NCBI RefSeq assembly: GCF_049651805.1
Contig: NZ_JBASCU010000019.1
Coordinates: 30,371-94,370 of the forward strand
Source of the DNA: Pseudolysinimonas_A sp049651805
GTDB taxonomy: Bacteria > Actinomycetota > Actinomycetes > Actinomycetales > Microbacteriaceae
Direction of reading: 5' to 3'
DNA: 64,000 nucleotides
A model generated the notes under the pieces. The model searched no databases. It saw nothing but the letters and a program-made list of their open reading frames with translations, and was not told where the DNA came from. Position numbers and translations under genes: made by a program. Positions 51,683 through 60,102 of this stretch are shown here, piece by piece (positions within the stretch are counted from its first letter, which is position 1; each line of letters starts with the position of its first letter).

Positions 51683-54274
51683 ATGACTGACACCACGGGA
51701 CTCGACCCCGACCGGCACGACAAGATCGAGCCCGTCGACCTCCAGTTGGAGATGCAGCGGTCGTACCTCGACTATGCGATGAGCGTCATCGTCGGGCGCG
51801 CCCTGCCCGACGTGCGCGACGGGCTCAAGCCCGTGCACCGCCGCGTGATCTACACGATGTACGACGGCGGCTACCGGCCCGACCGAGCGTTCAGCAAGTG
51901 CACCCGAGTCATCGGCGACGTGATGGGGCAGTTCCACCCGCACGGCGACTCGTCGGTGTACGACGCGCTCGTGCGACTCGTGCAGCCGTGGTCGCTGCGA
52001 TACCCGCTCGCGCTCGGCCAGGGCAACTTCGGCTCTCCCGGCAACGACGGCGCCGCGGCCCACCGGTACACCGAGACCAAGATGGCTCCGCTCGCCATGG
52101 AGCTCGTGCGTGACATCGACGAGAACACCGTCGACATGCAGGAGAACTACGACGGCCGCACGCAGGAGCCCTCCGTGCTCCCCGCCCGGTTCCCGAACCT
52201 GCTCGTCAACGGCAGCGTCGGCATCGCGGTCGGCATGGCGACGAACATCCCGCCGCACAATCTGCGGGAGGTGTCCGAGGCCGCTCTCTGGGCGCTCGAG
52301 CACCCCGAGGCCACTCGCGAGGAGCTGCTCGAGGCCGCCATCCAGCGCGTCAAAGGCCCCGATTTCCCGACCGGAGCGCAGATTCTCGGCGTGCGCGGCA
52401 TCCAGGATGCCTACCGCACCGGCCGCGGATCGATCACGATGCGAGCCGTCGTCGAAGTCGAAGAGCTGCAGGGTCGCACCTGCCTCGTCGTCACCGAGCT
52501 GCCGTACCAGGTCAACCCCGACAACCTCGCGATCAAGATCGCCGACCTCGTCAAGGAAGGCAAGCTCGCGGGCATCGCCGACATCCGCGACGAGTCGTCG
52601 GGCCGCACCGGCCAGCGTCTGGTGATCGTGCTCAAGCGCGACGCCGTCGCCCGCGTCGTGCTCAACAATCTCTACAAGCACACGTCGCTGCAAGAGAACT
52701 TCGGCGCGAACATGCTCGCGATCGTCGACGGGGTGCCGCGCACCCTCGCCCTCGACGGGTTCATCACGCACTGGATCACGCACCAGATCGAAGTGATCGT
52801 GCGACGTACCCAGTTCCGGCTCGACAAGGCCGAAGCGGATGCCCACATCCAGCGCGGGTACGCGAAAGCCCTCGACGCCCTCGACGAGGTCATCGCCCTC
52901 ATCCGCCGGTCCGCCGACGTCGATGCAGCGCGCGTCGGGCTCATCAAGCTCCTGAAGATCGACGAGCTGCAGGCCGACGCCATCCTCGCCCTCCAGCTAC
53001 GACGGCTTGCCGCGCTCGAGCGCCAGAAGATCCTCGACCGCCTCGCCGAGCTCGAGAAGGAAATCGCCGAGTACAAGGCGATCCTCGCGAGCGAGTCGCG
53101 GCAGCGCGAGATCGTCACCGAAGAGCTCACCGAGATCGTCGCGAAGTTCGGCGACGATCGGCGCACCGAGATCCTCATGGGCTTCGACGGCGACATGAAG
53201 GTCGAAGACCTCATCCCCGAAGAGGAGATGGTCATCACCATCACCCGCGGTGGATACGTGAAGCGCACCCGCAGTGACAACTATCGGTCGCAGCACCGCG
53301 GCGGTCGCGGGGTCAAGGGCGCGCAACTCCGAGCGGATGACGTCGTCGAGCACTTCTTCGTGACGACCACCCACCACTGGTTGCTGTTCTTCACCGACAA
53401 GGGCCGTGTCTACCGGGCGAAGGCCTACGAGGTGCAGGAGGCCGGTCGCGACGCGAAGGGTCAGCACGTCGCCAACCTGCTCGCCCTGCAGCCCGACGAG
53501 CAGATCGCGCAGGTGCTCGACATCCGCGACTACTCGGTGGCCACCTACCTGGTGCTCGCCACCCGCGGCGGTCTGGTGAAGAAGACCCGGCTCACCGAGT
53601 ACGACACCAACCGCACCGGCGGCATCATCGCGATCAACCTGCGCGAAGGCGACGAGGTGGTGTCGGCGCTGCTCGTCGAAGACGGCACCGACGTGTTGCT
53701 GGTGTCGCGCCACGGCATGTCGATCCGGTTCACCGCATCGGATGCCGCGATGCGACCGATGGGACGGTCGACCTCCGGCGTGATCGGCATGCACTTCCGT
53801 GACGACGACGCGCTGCTGTCGGCATCCGTCGTCCCTTCGACAGGCTCAGGACAAGCGGCAGATTCGTACGTCTTCGTCGTCACCGAGGGCGGCTACGCCA
53901 AGCGCACCGCGGTCGACCAGTACCGGTTGCAGGGCCGCGGCGGCCTCGGCATCAAGGTCGCGAAACTCAGCGAGACCCGCGGCGATCTCGCCGGCGGCCT
54001 GATCGTCGAAGAAGACGACGAGGTGCTCGTCGTGCTCGCGAGCGGCAAGGTCGTACGTTCAGCAGTTGCCGAGGTTCCTGCCAAGGGGCGGGATACGATG
54101 GGCGTCGTCTTCGCGCGTTTCGACGACGACGACAAGATCATCGCGATCGCCAAGAACAGCGAACGCAACATCGAGATCGCGGCAGACCCCGACGTCGCAC
54201 CGGCAGACGATGCCGAGGCGGCTGAAGACAGCACCGACGCTGCCGCCGCGCCCGACGGAGAGAACCAGGAGTAG
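51683..54274 (+). CDS. gyrA: DNA gyrase subunit A, with an in-frame repeat insertion
   Basis: An 863-residue breakage-reunion subunit. The catalytic Tyr is in Ala-His-Arg-Tyr-Thr-Glu near residue 131; the quinolone region reads His-Gly-Asp-Ser-Ser-Val-Tyr-Asp, with Ser at the E. coli Ser83 position and Ser in place of Ala84. The C-terminal beta-pinwheel carries an extra Pro-Ser-Thr-Gly-Ser-Gly-Gln-Ala-Ala loop coded by an interspersed repeat. The tail is acidic. Only palindromic units separate it from gyrB, so both may be one transcript. Confidence 0.96.
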   Translation: MTDTTGLDPDRHDKIEPVDLQLEMQRSYLDYAMSVIVGRALPDVRDGLKPVHRRVIYTMYDGGYRPDRAFSKCTRVIGDVMGQFHPHGDSSVYDALVRLVQPWSLRYPLALGQGNFGSPGNDGAAAHRYTETKMAPLAMELVRDIDENTVDMQENYDGRTQEPSVLPARFPNLLVNGSVGIAVGMATNIPPHNLREVSEAALWALEHPEATREELLEAAIQRVKGPDFPTGAQILGVRGIQDAYRTGRGSITMRAVVEVEELQGRTCLVVTELPYQVNPDNLAIKIADLVKEGKLAGIADIRDESSGRTGQRLVIVLKRDAVARVVLNNLYKHTSLQENFGANMLAIVDGVPRTLALDGFITHWITHQIEVIVRRTQFRLDKAEADAHIQRGYAKALDALDEVIALIRRSADVDAARVGLIKLLKIDELQADAILALQLRRLAALERQKILDRLAELEKEIAEYKAILASESRQREIVTEELTEIVAKFGDDRRTEILMGFDGDMKVEDLIPEEEMVITITRGGYVKRTRSDNYRSQHRGGRGVKGAQLRADDVVEHFFVTTTHHWLLFFTDKGRVYRAKAYEVQEAGRDAKGQHVANLLALQPDEQIAQVLDIRDYSVATYLVLATRGGLVKKTRLTEYDTNRTGGIIAINLREGDEVVSALLVEDGTDVLLVSRHGMSIRFTASDAAMRPMGRSTSGVIGMHFRDDDALLSASVVPSTGSGQAADSYVFVVTEGGYAKRTAVDQYRLQGRGGLGIKVAKLSETRGDLAGGLIVEEDDEVLVVLASGKVVRSAVAEVPAKGRDTMGVVFARFDDDDKIIAIAKNSERNIEIAADPDVAPADDAEAAEDSTDAAAAPDGENQE
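53833..53855. repeat. Interspersed repeat inside the gyrA coding sequence
   Basis: CCCTTCGACAGGCTCAGGAC and three more bases; its reverse strand would read Cys-Pro-Glu-Pro-Val-Glu-Gly, a peptide well known from a repeat found in many bacterial genomes. Here it is read in the other direction as Pro-Ser-Thr-Gly-Ser-Gly-Gln. Confidence 0.8.
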
Positions 54275-54276
54275 CG

Positions 54277-54681
54277 ATGAGTGTCGCCGAGAAGCTGCAG
54301 CGCAAAGAGATGCGCCAGACGACCAGTCGCCAGGTGCGCCTGAAGCTCGTCTACATCGACATCTGGTCGCTCGTGAAGCTGTCGTTCCTGGTGTGGCTGT
54401 GCCTCGGCATCGTGCTCATCGTCGCGAGCGTGCTCATCTGGGTGGTGCTCTTCTCGACCGGCATCTTCGACACCCTCGACGAGACCCTGCGCGACATCCT
54501 GGCGCAGCCGGAGTTCTCGATTGCGGCGAGCTTCGGCCTCGGCACTGTCGTGTTCTTCACCTTCGTGATCGCGCTGCTCAACACCATCGTCGGTACCGCG
54601 CTCGGTGCCGTCGGCGGCTTCCTCTACAACCTCAGCGTGCGTCTCACCGGCGGACTTCTGGTCGGATTCCAGAACTCCTAG
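54277..54681 (+). CDS. DUF3566 transmembrane protein
   Basis: A 134-residue protein with two transmembrane helices (about residues 35-62 and 88-115) and Val-Lys-Leu-Ser-Phe in the first part, the DUF3566 pattern. It is found next to gyrA throughout the actinobacteria; function unknown. Starts two bases after the gyrA stop with AGGAGT in front, so it belongs to the gyrA unit. Confidence 0.92.
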   Translation: MSVAEKLQRKEMRQTTSRQVRLKLVYIDIWSLVKLSFLVWLCLGIVLIVASVLIWVVLFSTGIFDTLDETLRDILAQPEFSIAASFGLGTVVFFTFVIALLNTIVGTALGAVGGFLYNLSVRLTGGLLVGFQNS

Positions 54682-54733
54682 AGGCTGATACTCTTGCTCT
54701 CGGCCCGGATCCAGCTTCAGATCCAAGCCACTC

Positions 54734-54807
54734 GGGGATATAGCTCAGGCGGTTAGAGCGCTTCGCTGATAACGAAGAGGTCCGAGGTTCAAGTCCTCGT
54801 ATCCCCA
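54734..54807 (+). tRNA. tRNA-Ile (GAT)
   Basis: A 74-base cloverleaf: acceptor GGGGATA/TATCCCC, anticodon loop CTGATAA with GAT at 54768-54770, T arm GAGGTTCAAGTCCTC. No CCA is encoded. Confidence 0.97.
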
Positions 54808-54814
54808 CTCCATC

Positions 54815-54857
54815 TCGTTGGTCGAGTAGCGACCGAAGGTCGCGTGTCGAGACCACC
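54815..54857. repeat. Palindromic (REP-like) unit between two tRNA genes
   Basis: One unit (TTGGTCGAGTAGCGACC...GGTCGCGTGTCGAGACC) lies between tRNA-Ile and tRNA-Ala. Confidence 0.8.
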
Positions 54858-54868
54858 GACGTGGCACC

Positions 54869-54941
54869 GGGGCCTTAGCTCAATTGGTAGAGCGCCTGCT
54901 TTGCAAGCAGGAGGTCAGGGGTTCGATTCCCCTAGGCTCCA
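54869..54941 (+). tRNA. tRNA-Ala (TGC)
   Basis: A 73-base cloverleaf: acceptor GGGGCCT/AGGCTCC, anticodon loop TTTGCAA with TGC at 54902-54904, T arm with GGTTCGATTCC. No CCA encoded. An accessory gene pair starts 47 bases after it. Confidence 0.97.
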
Positions 54942-54988
54942 CTAAAGGGTGCGAGGCTACCTCAAGCTACCTAGCGAGCGGACAGCGG

Positions 54989-56170
54989 ATGACTTCAAGC
55001 AATCGTGGTTTGCCAGTTACGCGCATCCGTGCCGAGAACTTCAGGTCGTTTCGGGATGTTGACGTAGAGCTTCGGCCGCTGACCGTTCTTGTAGGCCCGA
55101 ACGGCTCAGGGAAGTCCAACCTCTTGAAGGTGCTCCAGTTCCTATCCGCGGCCACCCGCTTTGATATCGGGGTTGCGCTGGACCAATGGGGAGGGTTCGA
55201 GAGGGTTCAACGTCAGTCACCCAAGACGGGACAAGTCGCGCTTGCGATCGAAGGTTCGGTCACACAGCACTCAAGTGCGGGCGCACCCGACAGCTATCAG
55301 CTGAAGTTCAATCGAGCCGCGAGCGGCATTACTCGGCGGGAGATCTTCGAGTTTAAGCGCGTCCCCGGAAAAGGCAGACGGATCCAAGTGACCGGGAGCC
55401 AGGTCACGATCCAAGGCGACGGTGACGACTCGCGACGCCAGCTCGCGAGCGGGCAAACCTCCGGTCTTGGGACCCTGGCGAGGCTTTCCGACACCGATGT
55501 GGGCCCGGGACCAGCCTCCTATGCAGAGTTCCTGAGTTCAATTCGCGTGCTTGAGCCGAACGTTGAGGAGGCGAGGCGGCCGTCGAGAGTCGTCGCCGGG
55601 CCGTTGGCGGACGATGCGCACAACCTGTCGGCTGCACTGATGAATCTTCGGCAGTCGTCGCCGGACGCGTTCTCGTCGCTGGTCTTTGATCTTCGCCGCT
55701 GTCTCCCGGGTCTAGAAAACCTCCAGCTGATGCCAGTTGGCGGCACGACCTCATCGGTGGTGGTGCAACTAGTTGAGCGAGGCGTCACCAGACCGATCGA
55801 TCTCGCCGACGCGTCGTTCGGTACTGTGCGGCTCCTTGCGCTCTTGGTGGCACTGCACGAACCCAAGCCACCCAAGTTCACCGCAATCGAAGAGGTCGAT
55901 CACGGCCTCCACCCTTACGCGCTGGAGGTTCTCATCGAGAGAATGCGGGATGCCACCACGCGCACCCAAATCCTTGCGGCAACTCACTCACCCACCCTTG
56001 TGAATCGCCTCGAACCGACCGAGATTCTTGTCTGTGATCGTGACCCGGTGACCGGCGAATCACTCATGCCCGCGCGCTCGGCTGAAGAGATCCAAAGGGC
56101 CGTTGACGCTTCTGATTTCGGGCCCGGTGAACTCTGGTTCGCTGGGGCCATCGGTGGAGTGCCGGCCTAA
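54989..56170 (+). CDS. AAA/ABC-type ATPase of a two-gene accessory cassette
   Basis: A 393-residue SMC/RecF-like ATPase (AAA_21/AAA_15 group, OLD-like but without its own nuclease domain). It starts Ile-Arg-Ala-Glu-Asn-Phe-Arg-Ser-Phe; Walker A Gly-Pro-Asn-Gly-Ser-Gly-Lys-Ser (36-43), a divergent signature Ala-Ser-Phe-Gly-Thr-Val-Arg (275-281), Walker B with a double acid Ala-Ile-Glu-Glu-Val-Asp (299-304) and the switch Ala-Thr-His-Ser-Pro (331-335). Codons are clearly less GC-rich than in neighbours. Its stop overlaps the next ATG (TAATG). A defence function is inferred from the pairing. Confidence 0.82.
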   Translation: MTSSNRGLPVTRIRAENFRSFRDVDVELRPLTVLVGPNGSGKSNLLKVLQFLSAATRFDIGVALDQWGGFERVQRQSPKTGQVALAIEGSVTQHSSAGAPDSYQLKFNRAASGITRREIFEFKRVPGKGRRIQVTGSQVTIQGDGDDSRRQLASGQTSGLGTLARLSDTDVGPGPASYAEFLSSIRVLEPNVEEARRPSRVVAGPLADDAHNLSAALMNLRQSSPDAFSSLVFDLRRCLPGLENLQLMPVGGTTSSVVVQLVERGVTRPIDLADASFGTVRLLALLVALHEPKPPKFTAIEEVDHGLHPYALEVLIERMRDATTRTQILAATHSPTLVNRLEPTEILVCDRDPVTGESLMPARSAEEIQRAVDASDFGPGELWFAGAIGGVPA

Positions 56171-56817
56171 TGGCTCGCCCGAGCGTCGGGCGCCAGCGAG
56201 CTTCCGTGGTTCTCGTCTTTGGAGAGAACCTTAACGATTCCGAGAGCATCAGACATCTTGTAGAGAAAGCAGCCCCACGACTCTCGGGGCGGGTCCGAGC
56301 TCGCCCGAGGCCAGTGTCTCTAACGCGATCCGCAGGGGTGACCGTGGTCCGAAACTGGGTGAATGAACTCTCTTCCGTCATCGCATCAGTGGAAGCCGCT
56401 GGTCAACCGGTCTTGGCCGTGATCGTTCACCGTGACGCCGATCGCATCGACCCCAATGGCGAGGAGGAATCCGCGCTCGCGCAGCAACTCGCCCACCTAC
56501 GCGTTGCCTTTCCAACGGTGCCGGTCGTATGCACCGAAGCCTGGTGGTTTCAGTACCCAGATTCAGTCGAGTCCGTCAAACCGATTGCGTGGCGGAACGC
56601 ACTGCCTCGCTCCAACAGGAATGTAGAAGCCATCACCGACCCGAAGAGCGAGCTCAGGCGGCTGACGCGACGCGGTGGCGCGAGTGAGTACTCCGAAGCC
56701 GACTCTCCTCGGATAGCCGAGCACATCCGTACCCAGTCGCCCACCCGGTACGGAACCAGCAGTTCGCTCGATCGGCTATTCGCTACCGCTACCGCTATCG
56801 CCGGTCGGCTCCCCTAG
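56170..56817 (+). CDS. TOPRIM-like/DUF4276-like partner of the ATPase
   Basis: A 215-residue protein. Residues 13-30 (Val-Val-Leu-Val-Phe-Gly-Glu-Asn-Leu-Asn-Asp) match the first TOPRIM motif with Glu19; Val-Ile-Val-His-Arg-Asp-Ala-Asp (Asp89, Asp91) matches the DxD motif, and Glu-Ala-Trp-Trp (123-126) followed by Asp-Pro-Lys-Ser-Glu-Leu is the DUF4276 kind of ending. Such proteins are likely nucleases or nucleotide-acting enzymes held by the ATPase. The one-base overlap shows tight coupling. The family is assigned by motifs only. Confidence 0.65.
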   Translation: MARPSVGRQRASVVLVFGENLNDSESIRHLVEKAAPRLSGRVRARPRPVSLTRSAGVTVVRNWVNELSSVIASVEAAGQPVLAVIVHRDADRIDPNGEEESALAQQLAHLRVAFPTVPVVCTEAWWFQYPDSVESVKPIAWRNALPRSNRNVEAITDPKSELRRLTRRGGASEYSEADSPRIAEHIRTQSPTRYGTSSSLDRLFATATAIAGRLP

Positions 56818-57986
56818 ACGCGAGGCTGTAGACCGTCGGTGTGCCGCGCTGATCGCCTCGGATGATCTACCCAAGGGGCCTCGCGCTCGCGGCCAACCTG
56901 TTTCGCACATGCCTCCAAGCTCTAGCTCAGGCTGGCCCCACCCTTCTTTCTCGGCCCGCATCCCGAGCCAACGGGCAAGCGCAGCGACCTCGGCATCCAC
57001 CGCTTCCCGCATCTCGGGGGTGAACGGCGCATCTTCGTGGATGCGGGTCACACGCAGAGCCGCGGCCTTGCGGTCGGCGGTCGCGTCGAGCTTTCCGACG
57101 AGCCGGTCGCCGCAGGATCGGTAGCGCGAAGTAGCCCCAGCGGCGCTTCGACTTCGGCTTGAACAACGAGCCGGTCGAAGGGCGAGAGCAGGGCGGTGCG
57201 CCCCTCGAAATCTTCATCGAGCCACGGCAGCACATCGGGATGGATGCGCCAGGCGACATCCGAGCCCTCGATCGTCGCCGGCAACCCGGCCGGACCGACG
57301 TCGATCGGCTCGAGCGGCTGCTTCGGGCCCTTCGCGGGCGCGACTCCGAGCGACCGCAGACGCCGGTCGTTGCGGATCGCGAACGCCTCCTCGAACGGGG
57401 TGACCGGCAACCCCTCGGGGTAGACGCGCTCGGCGAGATCCCACGTACGGGCGCCGTCCTGCTGCCCGGCGATTGCGACCTCGCCGCGCATCATCAAGCA
57501 CTCGAGCATCTGCGTCACGTTGCGGTTGTTCGTCCACCCCGACGAGGGCCACGGGTAGCGCGCCGTGTCGGGCAGCTCGCGGGCGAGCACCGGTCCGCGG
57601 TCGTAGAGCTCCTGGAGCAGATCGGCGCGGAACTCGTGATTGAGCTCGAGCCACTCGCGGGTCTTCGCGTAGGCGGGGGGCCGGGCGAACTGAGCCAGGA
57701 ACAGCGCCAAATCCTCCATCGGCCGGATCATCCCGTCGAGTTCCAGCAGCGAGCGGTCGACCTCGAGCGCGCGTTGCAGGTCGTCGGGTTCATACCGGGA
57801 ACCGAGACGGCTCCACAGCACGAGGTCGGCGCTCGGCGCGATATCGGCGTACGGGTAGCGCTGGATGACGGTCAGCGCGCGCACCACCTCGACCAGGCTC
57901 ACCGGGCGGTGCGCATCCAGCAGTTGTGCACGCACCGCGATGCGACGGGCTTGCGCCCGCGTCAGCTCAACCGGGGGGTCGCTCAG
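56776..57986 (-). pseudogene. Decayed winged-helix DNA-binding (HTH_42/YcaQ-like) gene
   Basis: The first 270 codons read as a normal YcaQ/AlkX-type protein (Leu-Thr-Arg-Ala-Gln-Ala-Arg-Arg-Ile-Ala; Leu-Leu-Ser-Pro-Phe-Asp-Arg-Leu-Val). Near 57167 the frame jumps: the following family block Lys-Arg-Arg-Trp-Gly-Tyr-Phe-Ala-Leu-Pro is in a second frame, with about 18 residues missing, and near 57112 a two-base loss moves the rest (Asp-Arg-Leu-Val-Gly-Lys-Leu-Asp-Ala, then Phe-Thr-Pro-Glu-Met-Arg) into a third. The last frame runs on into the TOPRIM-like gene, so the original stop is lost. Intact relatives repair crosslinks or bind DNA. The exact start is unclear (CTG over the stop of the upstream gene). 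Confidence 0.8.
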
Positions 57987-58525
57987 AAATCGTCGTCGTC
58001 GATGTCGGCGCTTCCGGGGTCGCCGAGGTCTTCGATCCACAGGTCGTCGTCGGCGCGGAGCGTCTGCCACGCGGCGTAGGCGATTCCGGCGAACGCGACG
58101 ACGCCGAGGCCGATGAGGATGTAGTGGCCCGGGCCGTTCGATTTGGGCGGCGTGACGACGCGGGCCTTCTGCCCCGCCTTCGAGATGCGGCGCACGACAT
58201 CGCGCACCGCGGGGTTCTTGGCGGCTTCCAGAACGGCAAGGGCCGACCCGATCGTTCCCGAGATCGCGGGGAGCACATCGTCGGTGAAGCGTTCGCGGGC
58301 GGTCGAGGCGGCGTCGCGGGCGGCACCGAGCCCGTCCCGGGCGGCGCCGACACCCTCGCGCACGCGCGGGCGCACCTCTTCGCGGGCGAAGTTGGCGGCC
58401 TGGCGGCGAGCATCCTTCAGAACGAGGGTGGCGTGCTCGATCGCTTCGCGCTGCTCATCCCAAAGGCGCTCGGCATCCCGCTTGAGGCGATTCAGTTCCC
58501 GCTGGCGCTTGCGTGACAGTGCCAT
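57983..58525 (-). CDS. Conserved membrane-associated protein of unknown function
   Basis: A 180-residue protein: a basic, charged N-terminal coiled-coil region (Arg-Lys-Arg-Gln-Arg-Glu-Leu-Asn-Arg-Leu-Lys-Arg-Asp), an Ala-rich helical middle, one transmembrane helix at about 141-160 and a very acidic tail ending Asp-Ile-Asp-Asp-Asp-Asp-Phe. No family recognised with certainty. GGAGGATCACT precedes the ATG. Its TGA overlaps the likely start of the broken winged-helix gene, so the two formed one operon. Confidence 0.7.
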   Translation of the reverse strand: MALSRKRQRELNRLKRDAERLWDEQREAIEHATLVLKDARRQAANFAREEVRPRVREGVGAARDGLGAARDAASTARERFTDDVLPAISGTIGSALAVLEAAKNPAVRDVVRRISKAGQKARVVTPPKSNGPGHYILIGLGVVAFAGIAYAAWQTLRADDDLWIEDLGDPGSADIDDDDF

Positions 58526-58631
58526 AGTGATCCTCCGGTCGTCAAAAACGAGGTGACCCAACACATCCTGCCATGCGCGGCGGATCGCACCGTAGGGCTT
58601 GCCAACTGCAGCGACATGCGAGAATGGCGCA

Positions 58632-59171
58632 ATGCCTGCGCACACTCACGTCGCCACCGTCCACACCACGCTCGGTGACATCCGCATCAACCTGTTCGGC
58701 TTCCACGCCCCCGTCACCGTCGACAACTTCGTCGGCTTGGCGATGGGCACGAAAGAGTGGCAGGACCCGGCCACGGGTGAGACCAAGAACACGCCCCTTT
58801 ACGACGGGGTGATCTTCCACCGCATCATCAAGCAGTTCATGTTGCAGGGCGGCGATCCGCTCGGCAAGGGCATCGGCGGCCCCGGCTACAACTTCGACGA
58901 CGAGATCCACCCGGAGCTGCACTTCACCGAGCCGTACCTGCTCGCGATGGCCAACGCCGGCATCCAGGGCGGCCGCGGCACCAACGGTTCGCAGTTCTTC
59001 ATCTCGACGGTGCCCACCCCGTGGCTCAACGGCAAACACACCATCTTCGGCGAGGTCGCCGACGACGACTCCAAGCGGGTCGTCGATGCGATCGAGGCGG
59101 TCGACACCGACGGCCGAGACAAGCCACTTCAGGATGTCGTGATCACCTCGATCTCGGTCGACGCGGTCTGA
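58632..59171 (+). CDS. Peptidyl-prolyl cis-trans isomerase (cyclophilin)
   Basis: A 179-residue cytoplasmic cyclophilin: Val-Ile-Phe-His-Arg-Ile-Ile (catalytic Arg), Gln-Gly-Gly-Asp-Pro, Gly-Ser-Gln-Phe-Phe-Ile and Phe-Gly-Glu-Val. It speeds proline isomerisation in folding. GAGAAT six bases before the ATG suggests a leaderless start. The rhomboid gene follows after 13 bases, the usual order here. Confidence 0.94.
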   Translation: MPAHTHVATVHTTLGDIRINLFGFHAPVTVDNFVGLAMGTKEWQDPATGETKNTPLYDGVIFHRIIKQFMLQGGDPLGKGIGGPGYNFDDEIHPELHFTEPYLLAMANAGIQGGRGTNGSQFFISTVPTPWLNGKHTIFGEVADDDSKRVVDAIEAVDTDGRDKPLQDVVITSISVDAV

Positions 59172-59184
59172 CCGGCACTGCTTC

Positions 59185-60093
59185 ATGGCCGAGACTTCGC
59201 CGGATGTCTGTTACCGGCATCCGAAGCGAGAGAGCTGGGTGCTCTGCCAGCGCTGCGGCCGCACGATCTGCCCCGAGTGCCAGATCTTGGCGCCGGGCGG
59301 CGTGCACTGCCCGGAGTGCGTTCAGGAACTCGGCGGCTCGGTGACCTGGCGGGGCGCCGGGGAGGCTCGTCGTCCGGCAGCCAAGGCGCGCCCGGCGCGT
59401 ACCGCCCGATCCCGCCCCGAACGCTCGTCGTCGCCCGTGTCGGGGGCGCTCGGTCAGATGCTGCGCCCCGGGGGCGAGGCGCCCGTGGTCACCTGGGGAA
59501 TCGTCGCCACGACCGTCGTCCTGTGGCTCGGCGGACTGTTCACCGGCGGCCTGCCCTACCTGTTCCTCGCGGCCGCCCCCCCGGTGAGCCTGCAGGTGTG
59601 GCGCTATGTCACAGCCGCCGTCGTCTACCCGCCGGAGATCAGCTACGTGATCTCCATTCTGCTCAGCGGCTTCTTCCTGCTGCTGATCGCGCCATCCGTG
59701 GAGAAGAACCTCGGACGTCGCCGCTTCCTTGTGCTCGCCCTCGCAGCGACAGGGGTCGGCAGCGCGGCGATGGTGTTGGCGGGAAGTGCTGCGTTCGGCC
59801 TGTCTGGTGTGCTGTTCGGGATGTTCGGCGCGTACCTGATCTTCGTCTGGTCGTATCCACCGGCCCGCATGCAGGCGCTCATCATCATCGGAATCAACCT
59901 GCTCATCAGCATCGCGTTCGGCGGATTCACGCTGCCGCAGATCGTGGGCGGACTGATCGCCGGAGCCGGAGCGACCTACCTGTTCCAGCGCTACGACGAC
60001 AGGCCGGGGGCGAAGACCCGCACCCCGTACCTCATCATCGGGGCCGTCGTCGGGGGGCTCATCCTGCTGGCGATCCTGCGCACCGCCCTCTGA
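59185..60093 (+). CDS. Rhomboid-family membrane protein, probably proteolytically inactive
   Basis: A 302-residue protein: N-terminal zinc ribbon (Cys-Gln-Arg-Cys, Cys-Pro-Glu-Cys, Cys-Pro-Glu-Cys in residues 9-45), a linker rich in Arg/Ala/Pro, then six or seven membrane helices of the rhomboid type with Gly-Leu-Ser-Gly (205-208). However, no histidine exists after residue 41. The catalytic His of active rhomboids (in Gln-Ala-His-Ile-Gly-Gly) corresponds to Ile253 in Pro-Gln-Ile-Val-Gly-Gly, and the His-xxx-Asn oxyanion motif is absent too. It is therefore read as a rhomboid pseudoprotease, unless an unusual catalytic group is used. Confidence 0.85.
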   Translation: MAETSPDVCYRHPKRESWVLCQRCGRTICPECQILAPGGVHCPECVQELGGSVTWRGAGEARRPAAKARPARTARSRPERSSSPVSGALGQMLRPGGEAPVVTWGIVATTVVLWLGGLFTGGLPYLFLAAAPPVSLQVWRYVTAAVVYPPEISYVISILLSGFFLLLIAPSVEKNLGRRRFLVLALAATGVGSAAMVLAGSAAFGLSGVLFGMFGAYLIFVWSYPPARMQALIIIGINLLISIAFGGFTLPQIVGGLIAGAGATYLFQRYDDRPGAKTRTPYLIIGAVVGGLILLAILRTAL

Positions 60094-60102
60094 CCCGAGG
60101 AG

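Noticed and set aside
54734..54941. tRNA-Ala as a classic integrase att site
   Set aside because: No integrase and no repeat of the tRNA 3' end were found downstream; only an 8-base repeat is seen.
56927..57259. A separate small gene with a conserved Lys-Arg-Arg-Trp-Gly-Tyr-Phe block
   Set aside because: The block is the middle part of the broken winged-helix protein in a shifted frame.
57048..57986. An intact shorter winged-helix protein of about 310 residues
   Set aside because: Its last 37 residues do not fit the family, while family blocks continue in the other two frames, so it is a broken gene.
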